NCBI GenBank assembly: GCA_021734525.1
Contig: JAIPIW010000001.1
Location: 1 to 61,534 of the forward strand
Direction: 5' to 3'
Length of the DNA stretch: 61,534 nucleotides
DNA from: Candidatus Altimarinota bacterium
GTDB lineage: Bacteria; Patescibacteriota; Gracilibacteria; UBA4473
The notes under the pieces: generated by a model
What the model was told of the DNA's origin: nothing
The model's database searches: none
What the model saw: the letters and a program-made list of their open reading frames with translations, nothing else
Position numbers and translations under genes: made by a program
Shown here: piece by piece, positions 23,145 through 32,013 of the stretch
How positions within the stretch are numbered: position 1 is the first letter of the stretch
Layout of the letters: every line of letters begins with the position of its first letter

Positions 23145-25934
23145 ATGTCAAATGAAAACGATTTATCTCCTTTAAAATCACCAGAAAACTTTCCTGGAGA
23201 TCAAAAGGGCTATTGTGAACACATTAAAGAGGAGATTGATTATCTTATTAGTGCTTTGGAGGAATTAGATCGAGCGAGAGAATTACATTATACAAATACA
23301 ATAGGACAGAAACAATATAATTATGCACTTAGCGATGTGAGGAGTGTTCCTGAGGAGTATGGGGGAGATCCCCACTTAGATGAAAGAGCTGAAAGAGCAT
23401 TGAAAATAGTGATGGATTATTTTGTTTGGCAATATGGAAAACAGCTTGGAGTCGATATAAAATCAAGACAATATTTGCGGTTTAGTGATATGAGTGCGGA
23501 TGATATGTTTAGAATATTAAGCGGTCATTTACCTGAATTATATAGAAAAATTGGTTTTAATATGTTTAAAAGAATGCAATCGGGGGAATTTTTAAGAGCC
23601 CTTTTTGTTTCTCATGAAACCCCTAAAGAATATGAGAGCGAATTAACAGGAGTGCTTAGTTATGTAAGAGAGAGACACTCAAAACATAGTGGAATTATTC
23701 CAGAATATGAGGTGGAATATAAATTTAATAAAGAAGCGCCTCCCAAGGAACGGCATTTCTCTAGCAATAGAGAAAATAAGTTTCCAATGGATTTAACGCA
23801 ACCTTCTAGTGAGTCTAGTGCAAGGCATCAGTATATATCTCTTAGTCTTGTAACGGCTCGTCCCCATACAGGAGAAGAAAAGAAGGAGCTATTGAGAAAT
23901 GATAAACCATATAGAGATGAGTATGAATCAAATATTATTTGGAAGGATTGTTTTGCTTATCAATGTTCCTTGAATCTTGCTTGCGAAACAATTAAACAAG
24001 CGAGATTTATCAAATGTGAAGGGATAATAGAAAAATCAGGGCTGAGTCATTGTCTTATAAGCGTAGATAAACCTTTAGAAATAAAACAATGTGAAATTAC
24101 AGAGGGAAAAATAGAGATAAAGAATGTATTAAAAGCAGAAAGCGTGTTTTTTCATGGAACGACTCTTGTATTAGAACAAGAAAACAAAGAAGTGAATTTT
24201 AAGTTATGTGATTTTAGTAATGCGAAAATCGATGACGAAAGGGATCTCTTGAATATTGCAAAGTGGAGTGAAAAATGTTTTTTTTCTCCTCAACAGATTG
24301 AAATTCTTACCCGCAATGGATTTAAAGAATTTGAAGAAAAAGGACATCAGAATGCACAAGAAGTATCTCGAAACTTAGAATCTCTTTTTGAAGCAGATTG
24401 TGATCATTTGGCAGGACCCGAGCATGAGGAAATTTTATCTACTCGAAATCAAAAAGTAATAGCGGATCTTTTAAATTTAGAAAGAAACAAAGCTTTAAAT
24501 CCCGATGGTGATTTAGCAGATGTTCCTTTATTTCGTACAGGGGGATTAGAAAAAGTGGGAGAAGGTATTTACCATAGTTCCCGGCAGAATAGGGACGAGG
24601 ACGGAATATATTATGCAGATGAAGTGAAAAAAGATCTGAGAATGTTGTTTCCTGTATTAGGAGGAGCAGAATCAAGAAGATTGGAAGCTCGAATAAAATT
24701 ATTTTCAGAACTTTTAACCTTGGAGAATATAGAGAATCCTCAACAGATTCTCAACTTTATTCAAAAAGGTGGCGAAAAATTTTGTGAAGCATTAGGACTT
24801 CATAAAGAGATTTTGAAATTAAAAATTAATTTTACTGATTTAGCAAAACACATAGAAGTGGGAAGAAGAGCACAATATAATAAACAGCAGATATACGTAA
24901 GTAACAATATTCCACTTGTGTTACAGACTTCAGAAGGAAAATTTGTTCCTTCGGATATTGCTTTTGATGGGAAACGAGTTATTCTTAAACGTCCTCCTCT
25001 TGCTCCAGAATCCAAAATAGACCCTTATAGTACGGATGAAGAAAAAAAGTCCTTACTGGAAAAAGGACCTTTCGGCACGCTTCCCATTTATTCTCAACTC
25101 CAAATTATAAAAAGACAATTACAAGTTTTAGGTAAGCGTTTGAGTTGGTATAGAGATTATTTAAAAGTGTTATTAAAGAGAAATAATTGTAAATTGCCTA
25201 TCTGTGAAAAAAATAGTAATGAAATTGTTTTAAGAGGATTTCATCCAAATCTTCTAGATATTTTAGAAGAAAGACGCAATAAAGGGGAAAAAGTTCCAGA
25301 CAAACCAGTCCCACAAGAGATTATTTTGACTCCGAACAAAAAACAGATTATTGCTGTTTCAGGATCAAATGCGGGAGGAAAGACAATGACTGTTGGCGGT
25401 ATTTTGCAAAATGTAGCACAAGCACAGGCTGGGGCACCGAGTACTGGAGAAGTAGAGGTCGGTTTAGAAGGAATGTATGACCATATTCTTTATATGTCTA
25501 CAGAACATGCTAGACCTGGAGAAGCGTCTAGTGGATTACAATCAAGAGCAGAAGTGATTAGAGAATTTATAAAGAAGATTGATTCTATTGCCAAGAAATC
25601 TCAAAGGGAAAAACTGCCTAATATCCTTATAGGATTAGATGAGATAGTTATGGATGCTACTAATCCCAATGATGCGCAACTTATAGAAGAAAATCTTATA
25701 AAACATCTAAGAGAAAGAACGGATATTAACGTTACCATTTTACTGGTATCACACCATACCCAAGTAATTAAGAATTTAAAATTGAAATTTCCAAACACAG
25801 AAATTCTTGTTCCTGATCTAAATCAAAAATATCATTTTATAGAAGGGAATGAACCAGCTATATCTGATCCAAGTGAAGTTTTTAAAGATTTTGGTTTAGA
25901 ATTTCTTTTAAAAAAAGATGAACAAAGAGATTAA
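23145..25934 (+). CDS. Large protein with C-terminal MutS-like ATPase
   Basis: This is a 929-residue protein. The last 200 residues form a MutS-family ABC ATPase: a clamp-to-ATPase junction EIVLRGFHPNLL, Walker A SGSNAGGKT (739-747; MutS has GPNMGGKS), Walker B ILIGLDEI (D832, E833), and an H-loop LLVSHHTQ (868-872). The first 700 residues are unfamiliar. They comprise a helical N-terminus (1-150), a beta-rich segment with Cys/Ile/Glu repeats (about 280-370, resembling a beta-solenoid), and a helical core (about 400-590). No MutS domain I mismatch-recognition motif (GxFYE) is seen. It sits between an IS and housekeeping genes. Mismatch repair, recombination control and defence are all possible. 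Confidence 0.7.
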   Translation: MSNENDLSPLKSPENFPGDQKGYCEHIKEEIDYLISALEELDRARELHYTNTIGQKQYNYALSDVRSVPEEYGGDPHLDERAERALKIVMDYFVWQYGKQLGVDIKSRQYLRFSDMSADDMFRILSGHLPELYRKIGFNMFKRMQSGEFLRALFVSHETPKEYESELTGVLSYVRERHSKHSGIIPEYEVEYKFNKEAPPKERHFSSNRENKFPMDLTQPSSESSARHQYISLSLVTARPHTGEEKKELLRNDKPYRDEYESNIIWKDCFAYQCSLNLACETIKQARFIKCEGIIEKSGLSHCLISVDKPLEIKQCEITEGKIEIKNVLKAESVFFHGTTLVLEQENKEVNFKLCDFSNAKIDDERDLLNIAKWSEKCFFSPQQIEILTRNGFKEFEEKGHQNAQEVSRNLESLFEADCDHLAGPEHEEILSTRNQKVIADLLNLERNKALNPDGDLADVPLFRTGGLEKVGEGIYHSSRQNRDEDGIYYADEVKKDLRMLFPVLGGAESRRLEARIKLFSELLTLENIENPQQILNFIQKGGEKFCEALGLHKEILKLKINFTDLAKHIEVGRRAQYNKQQIYVSNNIPLVLQTSEGKFVPSDIAFDGKRVILKRPPLAPESKIDPYSTDEEKKSLLEKGPFGTLPIYSQLQIIKRQLQVLGKRLSWYRDYLKVLLKRNNCKLPICEKNSNEIVLRGFHPNLLDILEERRNKGEKVPDKPVPQEIILTPNKKQIIAVSGSNAGGKTMTVGGILQNVAQAQAGAPSTGEVEVGLEGMYDHILYMSTEHARPGEASSGLQSRAEVIREFIKKIDSIAKKSQREKLPNILIGLDEIVMDATNPNDAQLIEENLIKHLRERTDINVTILLVSHHTQVIKNLKLKFPNTEILVPDLNQKYHFIEGNEPAISDPSEVFKDFGLEFLLKKDEQRD

Positions 25935-25963
25935 TATCGATATTAGATAATTAAGAGTATTTT

Positions 25964-27580
25964 TTATACACTCCTCTTCCTCGCATTCCTCATCATCCGT
26001 CTAGTTAATCCAAAAGCAATAACTAGGATTGGGATTAAGAGAATGTTCAACCAACGCATACTATTTTTCTGTGCCTCGCTTAGTTCTGCAATTGGTCTGT
26101 CTGTTACTCCTTTAGAGCGGATAGAAACAAGGTCTTCTCCGAGAGTAAAGACATCTATGGCATTGAGGAAGAAAAGAACATTTCCGGTAAATTGTCCGGC
26201 GTAACCTCTGGTGATGAAATCAGAATCACCGAGAATTATTACTTTACCCGCATCATCCTTTTTCTGGGCTTGGACAACTAGGGGAAGTGGTTCTTTGGTA
26301 TTACGAGGAATGTTAAAACTCTGTTGTTGTGGATCTAAGTTCATAGGGTTGTCTTGTAGAACCATTTCCATCTCTTCACCTTCTGCCAATTCTTGTCCTT
26401 CTTCTAGTTGTTTTGGAACCATTACTTCTGCTTGTTCTAAGCCGTACCGACCAGAAGTTTCGGCTAATACCTCTACGGTTACATCTTCTTTTTCTTCTAC
26501 GCGTAACGGACTTACCCAAGGCAGAATAAAGGATTCTAACTGACTAGTTATAGAATTTTCTTTGTTAAGATTCCTTACTCTTACCCAATATGGGTAAGGA
26601 AGAGAGAAAGAAAAGAATCCTTGGGAGAAGGAAGCATTGGTATTAGTAGCGTCTTTCACCAAAGCTTTTTCTACTACTACTCCCCAAGGAGCAAGAAGAT
26701 TTTCAAAGGTTTCGGTCATTTTAGCCGCCATGATTCCTTCCTTGATCTCTATCTGGTCAATAAGGAAGATGGCATTACCACCACTCGTGACAAACTCTTC
26801 GATTTGACCTACTTCGCTGTCTGGAATTGCTTCTGTTGGTCCGGCCACAACGAGAGTATCTATTTCTTCTAAGTTAGCGGCGTCTCCTAAAGTTACATCC
26901 ATGACAGTATAGTTTTTTTCTAACACGTCCCGGAGAGCATAATCTTGTCTAGGTTCAGGCTTTGTAAAAGAAGGTTGATTACTAATAACTTCGTGTTCTC
27001 CGTGACCAGATAAAAACCCAATAGTTTTTTCTTCTAGTGAACTTACTTTCTTTAATGCAGCACTGAAATCGTATTCGAAACTACGGAGATCAGTAAGCAT
27101 TGGAATTACTTCGTACTTTTCTAATTGAGCAAAAGGATTGTTTTCATCTGCTTCTTTTTCTGGGTCATTCTTGAGTACCGCTAGGCCCATGTAGGCTTTT
27201 ACAGTTTGTCTCTGATCTTTTTCTATGACCTGCAGTTGTAAAGGAGGTATCCCCAAGACCTGCGCCATCTTTTCATCTTCGTCGTCCTTTAACGGATTAA
27301 TAGTCTCTACCTTTATTTTTCCTCCAGAAAGGGCCACATATTCTGCCAAATAATCCTCAATGTCTTGTTTGGTTTTTACAAATTGAGCGGGCAGGTTATC
27401 TGACAAGAAGAGTTTTACGTTAACTTCAGTAGATAAATCTTTGGCAATGTTCTTAGATGATTTGGATAAGGTGTAGATATTACCTTCGGTGAAATCAAAA
27501 CGAGTAAATAACTGGTAAGAGATTACATTAAGGGCCACGATGGCAATAACTATTTCTATGAATTTAAGAGGGCGTTTCAT
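25964..27580 (-). CDS. GldG-like ABC transport auxiliary protein
   Basis: This 538-residue membrane protein has a signal anchor (8-25), a large extracytoplasmic region that begins RFDFTEGNIYTLSKSSKNI (the GldG/DUF7088 start), and a C-terminal transmembrane helix (about 507-525) followed by a basic tail RRMMRNARKRSV. It contains SGHGEHE and a TLVVAGPTEAIPDSEVGQIEEFVTSGGNAIFLID region typical of the DUF4350/ABC-type family. It follows a permease and an ATPase in one operon (26-nt gap holding an AT palindrome). Relatives serve gliding or unknown envelope transport; the substrate here is unknown. Confidence 0.82.
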   Translation of the reverse strand: MKRPLKFIEIVIAIVALNVISYQLFTRFDFTEGNIYTLSKSSKNIAKDLSTEVNVKLFLSDNLPAQFVKTKQDIEDYLAEYVALSGGKIKVETINPLKDDEDEKMAQVLGIPPLQLQVIEKDQRQTVKAYMGLAVLKNDPEKEADENNPFAQLEKYEVIPMLTDLRSFEYDFSAALKKVSSLEEKTIGFLSGHGEHEVISNQPSFTKPEPRQDYALRDVLEKNYTVMDVTLGDAANLEEIDTLVVAGPTEAIPDSEVGQIEEFVTSGGNAIFLIDQIEIKEGIMAAKMTETFENLLAPWGVVVEKALVKDATNTNASFSQGFFSFSLPYPYWVRVRNLNKENSITSQLESFILPWVSPLRVEEKEDVTVEVLAETSGRYGLEQAEVMVPKQLEEGQELAEGEEMEMVLQDNPMNLDPQQQSFNIPRNTKEPLPLVVQAQKKDDAGKVIILGDSDFITRGYAGQFTGNVLFFLNAIDVFTLGEDLVSIRSKGVTDRPIAELSEAQKNSMRWLNILLIPILVIAFGLTRRMMRNARKRSV

Positions 27581-27586
27581 GGTGTA

Positions 27587-27602
27587 TTATATTATAATAT
27601 AA
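27587..27602. repeat. AT-only palindrome in an operon gap
   Basis: TTATATTATAATATAA fills most of the 26-nt gap between the permease and the GldG-like gene. On the minus strand its TATAAT ends about 12 nt before the GldG-like start codon, so it could be an internal near-leaderless promoter, or a processing or spacer element. Confidence 0.78.
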
Positions 27603-27606
27603 CAAA

Positions 27607-28332
27607 CTATCTTCTAGTTTTCAACGTTTGCACGTTGAGAAGTAAGAAGAGAACAATAAAAGAAAGATAAAAGATAAAGTCTCTGGTATCTATTACTCCT
27701 CTCAGAATGGAATTGTAATGAGTCCCTAGAGATAAGGTTTTACATAATGAACCAAGCCAATTAGGAAGGAAGGCGGTAACAATACCGTCTCCTAAAATTA
27801 AGAAGGCAAACAGGACTAGTACAGAAACTATGAAGGCTACTATTTGGTTACGGGTGAGACTACTAATAAAGAGTCCCAAAGAAATATAAGCCATACCAAG
27901 TAGTAAAGCTCCAAAGTAAGCGGTCAAAACTACTCCCCAGTCTAGGTTTCCTACAAAGCTTAAAGAAATAGCCACGGGGAAAGTTAACAGTAAAGCTAAG
28001 GCTAAGAAAATAAAACTTCCTGCTGCCTTACCAAGGACAGCTTCTTCCACCGAAACAGAAGAGGTAAGTAAAGTTTCTACTGTTCCTTGCCGGTATTCTT
28101 CTGACCAGAGTCGCATGGTCAGAGAAGGAATAAGGAATAAGAAGATCCAGGGAAGAATGCCAAAAAATCCTCTCATTTCTGTTTGGCCAATCAGGAAGAA
28201 AGTACGAAAGAAAAGCCAAGAAGAAAGAAGTAAGAAAACAACTAGAAAGATGTAAGCAATAGGGGAGTTAAAATAGAGTCGTAACTCCTTTCTAACTAGC
28301 GCCTGGAATTTGTCTTTATTAATTTGGATCAT
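27607..28332 (-). CDS. ABC-2 type permease (GldF-like)
   Basis: This 241-residue polytopic protein has six predicted membrane spans and the ABC-2 signature FLIPSLTMRLWSEEYRQGTVETLLTSSVSVEEAVLGKAAGSF, matching GldF-type permeases. It begins LVRKELRLYFNSPIAYIFL. It is preceded 1 nt upstream by its ATPase gene and followed by the GldG-like gene, giving the complete three-gene module. Confidence 0.88.
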   Translation of the reverse strand: MIQINKDKFQALVRKELRLYFNSPIAYIFLVVFLLLSSWLFFRTFFLIGQTEMRGFFGILPWIFLFLIPSLTMRLWSEEYRQGTVETLLTSSVSVEEAVLGKAAGSFIFLALALLLTFPVAISLSFVGNLDWGVVLTAYFGALLLGMAYISLGLFISSLTRNQIVAFIVSVLVLFAFLILGDGIVTAFLPNWLGSLCKTLSLGTHYNSILRGVIDTRDFIFYLSFIVLFLLLNVQTLKTRR

Positions 28333-28333
28333 G

Positions 28334-29260
28334 TTACTTTTGGGTTAGTTTCTGGAAGATGTCTTCCATAGTTTGTTTTTCTGAAATTATTTCGAGTAGC
28401 TCTAGTTCTGCTAGAGCTAGAGCCTTCACAATGTCAGATCTCATGTCTTCTGTAGTGAAGACACTTACCTCTATTACTCCTTTTTCTTTGGAAGGTCGGT
28501 GTTCTATCCGATCGACATTCTTAATCTTTTTGAGATGTCGTTCGGTTTTCTTTGGACAACCTTTAATAGTAATCCTTGTGCAGTGGACAGAATCTTGTCC
28601 TCCCAGACTTTCTGGAGTTCCTTCTCCCACTAACCTACCTTTGTTGATAACTACTACTCGGTCGGCAATAGCTTCTACCTCCTGCATAATGTGAGTAGAA
28701 AGAATAATAGTTTTCTTTTTACCAAGACTAGTAATGAATTTTCTAATTTCAATGATCTGATTTGGATCCAGTCCCGTAGTTGGTTCATCCAGAATTAGAA
28801 TCTCTGGATCATGGATAAGAGCTTGAGCAAGCCCTAGTCGTTGTTTGTATCCTTTAGATAGTTCGGATACGTCAGCGTATAACTTCTCCATTAGTCCGCA
28901 GGTTTTAGCGGCTTCCCTAATAGCTTTTTCTCGGTCTTCTTTAGCAATACCATGGACGGAAGCCATAAAGTCTAAGTGTTCCCAGACATTTAGTTCTGGA
29001 TAAAGGGGAGCATTTTCTGGTAAGTAGCCAATTTTGTTTTGGAGACGTAGGAGGGATTTCTCTTCTAAGAGTTCTCCATCTATCTCTACGGATCCCGCGT
29101 CGGATTTAAGGAAACCAGTAATAATTTTCATGGCGGTGGTTTTACCAGCACCATTAGGACCAAGTAGGGCTAGTATTTCTCCTTGCTGGACTTCAAAATC
29201 TACGTTGTCCAAAGCACGAAGGGGACCGTAATTCTTTTGTAAATTTTTAACAGTGATCAT
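28334..29260 (-). CDS. ABC transporter ATPase (GldA-like)
   Basis: This 308-residue ATPase has Walker A GPNGAGKTT, signature ELSKGYKQRLGLAQAL, Walker B LILDEPTTGLDPNQI and H-loop STHIMQE. Its N-terminal 220 residues match CcmA/GldA-type subunits. The C-terminal 80 residues (ERHLKKIKNVDRIEHRP...) form the small accessory domain usual in this group. It leads the ATPase-permease-GldG operon and energises the ABC-2 permease. Confidence 0.92.
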   Translation of the reverse strand: MITVKNLQKNYGPLRALDNVDFEVQQGEILALLGPNGAGKTTAMKIITGFLKSDAGSVEIDGELLEEKSLLRLQNKIGYLPENAPLYPELNVWEHLDFMASVHGIAKEDREKAIREAAKTCGLMEKLYADVSELSKGYKQRLGLAQALIHDPEILILDEPTTGLDPNQIIEIRKFITSLGKKKTIILSTHIMQEVEAIADRVVVINKGRLVGEGTPESLGGQDSVHCTRITIKGCPKKTERHLKKIKNVDRIEHRPSKEKGVIEVSVFTTEDMRSDIVKALALAELELLEIISEKQTMEDIFQKLTQK

Positions 29261-29455
29261 TTTTGATGAATTTAACGAGTTAGATTTTTAGAGTTTAGAA
29301 ATTATTTATCAAGGTTTTCTTTGGTTTTTAATTTTTATTTTATGAATAGGCAGAAGATAAATAATTACCCAAATTCACATCTGGTATTTTTAGAAATATA
29401 AAAATTAGCGTCAATAAAAAAATGTTGAAAAGAGTAAAAAAATATTATTTTTTTA

Positions 29456-30217
29456 TCATTGTGTTATGAAGCTGGTAGCTCCGAGCCAAGCCAAATCGAA
29501 GATAGTTTTTTGGGTACGAAAAAGTTCTGGATTTTCTATCAAAACTCCGACTGGATTTTCTTCACTTAAATTCATAATGGCAATGGAACCACCAAAAATA
29601 GAAATGTCAGAATCAAAATAGAATTCTTCACTGGAGATAAGGAAGATTTCGAGTAATCGTTCATCAAATTTCTTGGGAAAAAATCGTACCTGAAATTCTT
29701 CAGCCGTTTTAGTGCGAGGGGAAATAAACCGAGTTTTTATTTTCTGTTCTAAACGTTCTTCAAAGTGATGTGGCAAGAATTCTGGCAAGAAAGAAGAAAG
29801 TTTTTCAAAGTTGGAGAAACTTACTATTTCTCCTCCAGCGTGTTCTAGCATCTGGTCAAAGATATTTTTGATACCCGCTTTTCCTTCAAAGAACTGAATA
29901 CGTGGTTTGCGGGGATTTTGACTAGAAAGAGCTAGTAATTCCGGCACTAAATCTTTGGCGAGATTTAGCTTCTCCATTTGGCGATTAATAAATACTCTGG
30001 GGTTTTCGGCGGAGAATTGGGCAATTTTGGATTTCTCAGATCGACGAATAAAACCTTTTTTTAACAGCTTCTCAATATGATGATAACAATTAATCCGACC
30101 AATTTTGGTAAGCCTGGAAATTCCCGCCACACTAGAAGTACCAAACTCTAGTAGAGCTAAATATATTCTTATCTCCTCTGAGGATAACCCTAGATCTTTT
30201 AGGTTTTTTTCTAGCAT
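29456..30217 (-). CDS. TrmB-like transcriptional regulator
   Basis: This 253-residue protein has an N-terminal winged helix (about 8-70: LGLSSEEIRIYLALLEFGTSSVAGISRLTKIGRINCYHHIEKLLKKGFI). A C-terminal effector-like domain (about 100-250) follows, reminiscent of the TrmB/phospholipase D-like sensor part. It is divergent from the twin cysteine-rich genes, with 139 bp between the start codons, so it may control them. TrmB-type regulators often sense sugars. No ligand can be named from sequence. Confidence 0.75.
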   Translation of the reverse strand: MLEKNLKDLGLSSEEIRIYLALLEFGTSSVAGISRLTKIGRINCYHHIEKLLKKGFIRRSEKSKIAQFSAENPRVFINRQMEKLNLAKDLVPELLALSSQNPRKPRIQFFEGKAGIKNIFDQMLEHAGGEIVSFSNFEKLSSFLPEFLPHHFEERLEQKIKTRFISPRTKTAEEFQVRFFPKKFDERLLEIFLISSEEFYFDSDISIFGGSIAIMNLSEENPVGVLIENPELFRTQKTIFDLAWLGATSFITQ

Positions 30218-30356
30218 TTGTAAAAATTTTTCGACAGTATTTTATACCTTCTATTTGTTTATTTCAAGGGATTTTTTAGATTTTTTAAAATTAGAAACTT
30301 GGTAAAATTAGAAAATGTCTTAAAATACAAAATGAAATATATTTTGAATATTTCAA

Positions 30357-32012
30357 ATGAAAAAAATCTGTGCCGCATCCGGTCAAGAATTTGAAATCAC
30401 AGAAAGTGATATGAAATTCTATGAAAAGATAGGAGTCCCTATTCCTACTCTTTGTCCCGAAGAGCGTTTAAGAAGAAAGACGATTTTCGAAAATCAACGA
30501 AATTTATATTACCGAACCTGTGATGCTACAGGAAAGAAACTTCTTTCTAACTATTCTCCGGAGAAAAAAATACCAATTTATGGTATTGATTATTGGTTAT
30601 CTGATAAATGGGATCAGTTTGTAACTGGTCGAGATTTTGATTTCTCTAGGCCCTTTTTTGAGCAATTTGCAGAACTAGCAGAAGTTGCTCCAAGACCAGC
30701 ATTACAACGATTCCCAGAATATGATGAGAATTCTGATTTCACAAATTATGCTGGGAAAAATAAGAATTGTTATCTTATTTTTGATTCAGATAAGAACAGA
30801 GATTGTTATTATTCATACTCCATTAATTTATGTGAAAGCGTAGTGGATTGTTATCGTTGTGATAAATGTGAACTTTGTTATGAATGTACGGATTGTGCCC
30901 AGTGTTATGACAGTGGTTTTTTGCAAGATTGTGTTAATTGTCATGATTCTTTTTTCCTAAAAAGCTGTATAGGATGTTCTCATTGTTTTGGGTGTGTGAA
31001 TCTACGCAATAAGGAGTATTACTTCTTAAACCAAAAATGTACCAAAGAAGAATATGAAGAGAAATTAAAGGGAATATCTCTAGATAATTTTAATGAGCTC
31101 CAGAAAATGAGAACTCAATTTAAAGAATTTATGAAGAAATTTCCTCATAAATTCATGGAAGGAGTCCATAATGAAAATGTTTTAGGGAATTACTTAGTAA
31201 ACTGCAAAAACGCTTTTAATTGTTTTGATTCTCGTAATTTATGGGACTGTAAATACGTCTTACAAGCTTTTGACGATCTTAAAGATGCTATGGACTGTAA
31301 GGAATGTGGGGACAAAGCAGAACTTCTTTATGAATGTGATATTTGTGGTTATAACGTTCATTCTTTACGTTTTTGTTCTCACTGTTTTGGAGTTACTCAG
31401 TCAGATTATTCTTATTATTTGCGGAACTCTCAAAACTGTTTCGGATGTGTTGGGCTGCATAACGCTAAATATTGCATTCTTAACAAGCAATACAGCAAAG
31501 AGGAATATGAAGAACTAAAAGAGAAAATTATTGAACACATGAAGAAAACCAATGAGTGGGGAGAATTTTTCCCCATGAAACTCTCTCCTTTTGGTTACAA
31601 CGAAACCATTGCCCAAGATAATTATCCTTTAACTAAAGAAGAAGTATTGAGTAAGGAATGGAAATGGAAGGATGAAGAATTAGGAACTAAATATGATGGT
31701 CCTAAGTACGAAATTCCGGAGAATATAGATGACGTAGATGATGACATTTTAGATAAGATTTTAACCTGTGAAAAAACAGGGAAAAATTATCGGATTGTAA
31801 GACCGGAATTAGAGTTCTATCGGAAGATGAATTTACCAATCCCAAGAGTCTGTCCGGAAGCAAGAGAGGATGGGCGTAGAAAACTACGTAATCCTAGAAA
31901 ACTTTATGATCGGAAATGTGATGAATGTAGTGTAGGATTCCATACTACTTATGCTCCGGATCGTCCGGAAAAGATTTACTGTGAAAAGTGTTATTCCGAA
32001 TGTGTAGACTAA
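30357..32012 (+). CDS. Cysteine-rich repeat protein, copy 1
   Basis: This 551-residue soluble protein has 39 cysteines by hand count. Both ends carry a related zinc-ribbon-like module: residues 1-60 (CAASGQEFEITESDMKFYEK, then PTLCPEERLRRK and the RTC motif) and about 475-545 (CEKTGKNYRIVRPELEFYRK, then RVCPEAR, DRKCDEC and YCEKCY). In between, residues 140-215 and 290-370 are runs of x-x-C and Y-x-C at 2-6 residue spacing, suggesting a cysteine-lined solenoid or metal stack. Each run ends in a CFGC-nLrN block followed by a Tyr-rich and KEEYEE-type helix. A paralogue follows after 1 nt. I know the family only as uncharacterised; function unknown. Confidence 0.7.
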   Translation: MKKICAASGQEFEITESDMKFYEKIGVPIPTLCPEERLRRKTIFENQRNLYYRTCDATGKKLLSNYSPEKKIPIYGIDYWLSDKWDQFVTGRDFDFSRPFFEQFAELAEVAPRPALQRFPEYDENSDFTNYAGKNKNCYLIFDSDKNRDCYYSYSINLCESVVDCYRCDKCELCYECTDCAQCYDSGFLQDCVNCHDSFFLKSCIGCSHCFGCVNLRNKEYYFLNQKCTKEEYEEKLKGISLDNFNELQKMRTQFKEFMKKFPHKFMEGVHNENVLGNYLVNCKNAFNCFDSRNLWDCKYVLQAFDDLKDAMDCKECGDKAELLYECDICGYNVHSLRFCSHCFGVTQSDYSYYLRNSQNCFGCVGLHNAKYCILNKQYSKEEYEELKEKIIEHMKKTNEWGEFFPMKLSPFGYNETIAQDNYPLTKEEVLSKEWKWKDEELGTKYDGPKYEIPENIDDVDDDILDKILTCEKTGKNYRIVRPELEFYRKMNLPIPRVCPEAREDGRRKLRNPRKLYDRKCDECSVGFHTTYAPDRPEKIYCEKCYSECVD

Positions 32013-32013
32013 T

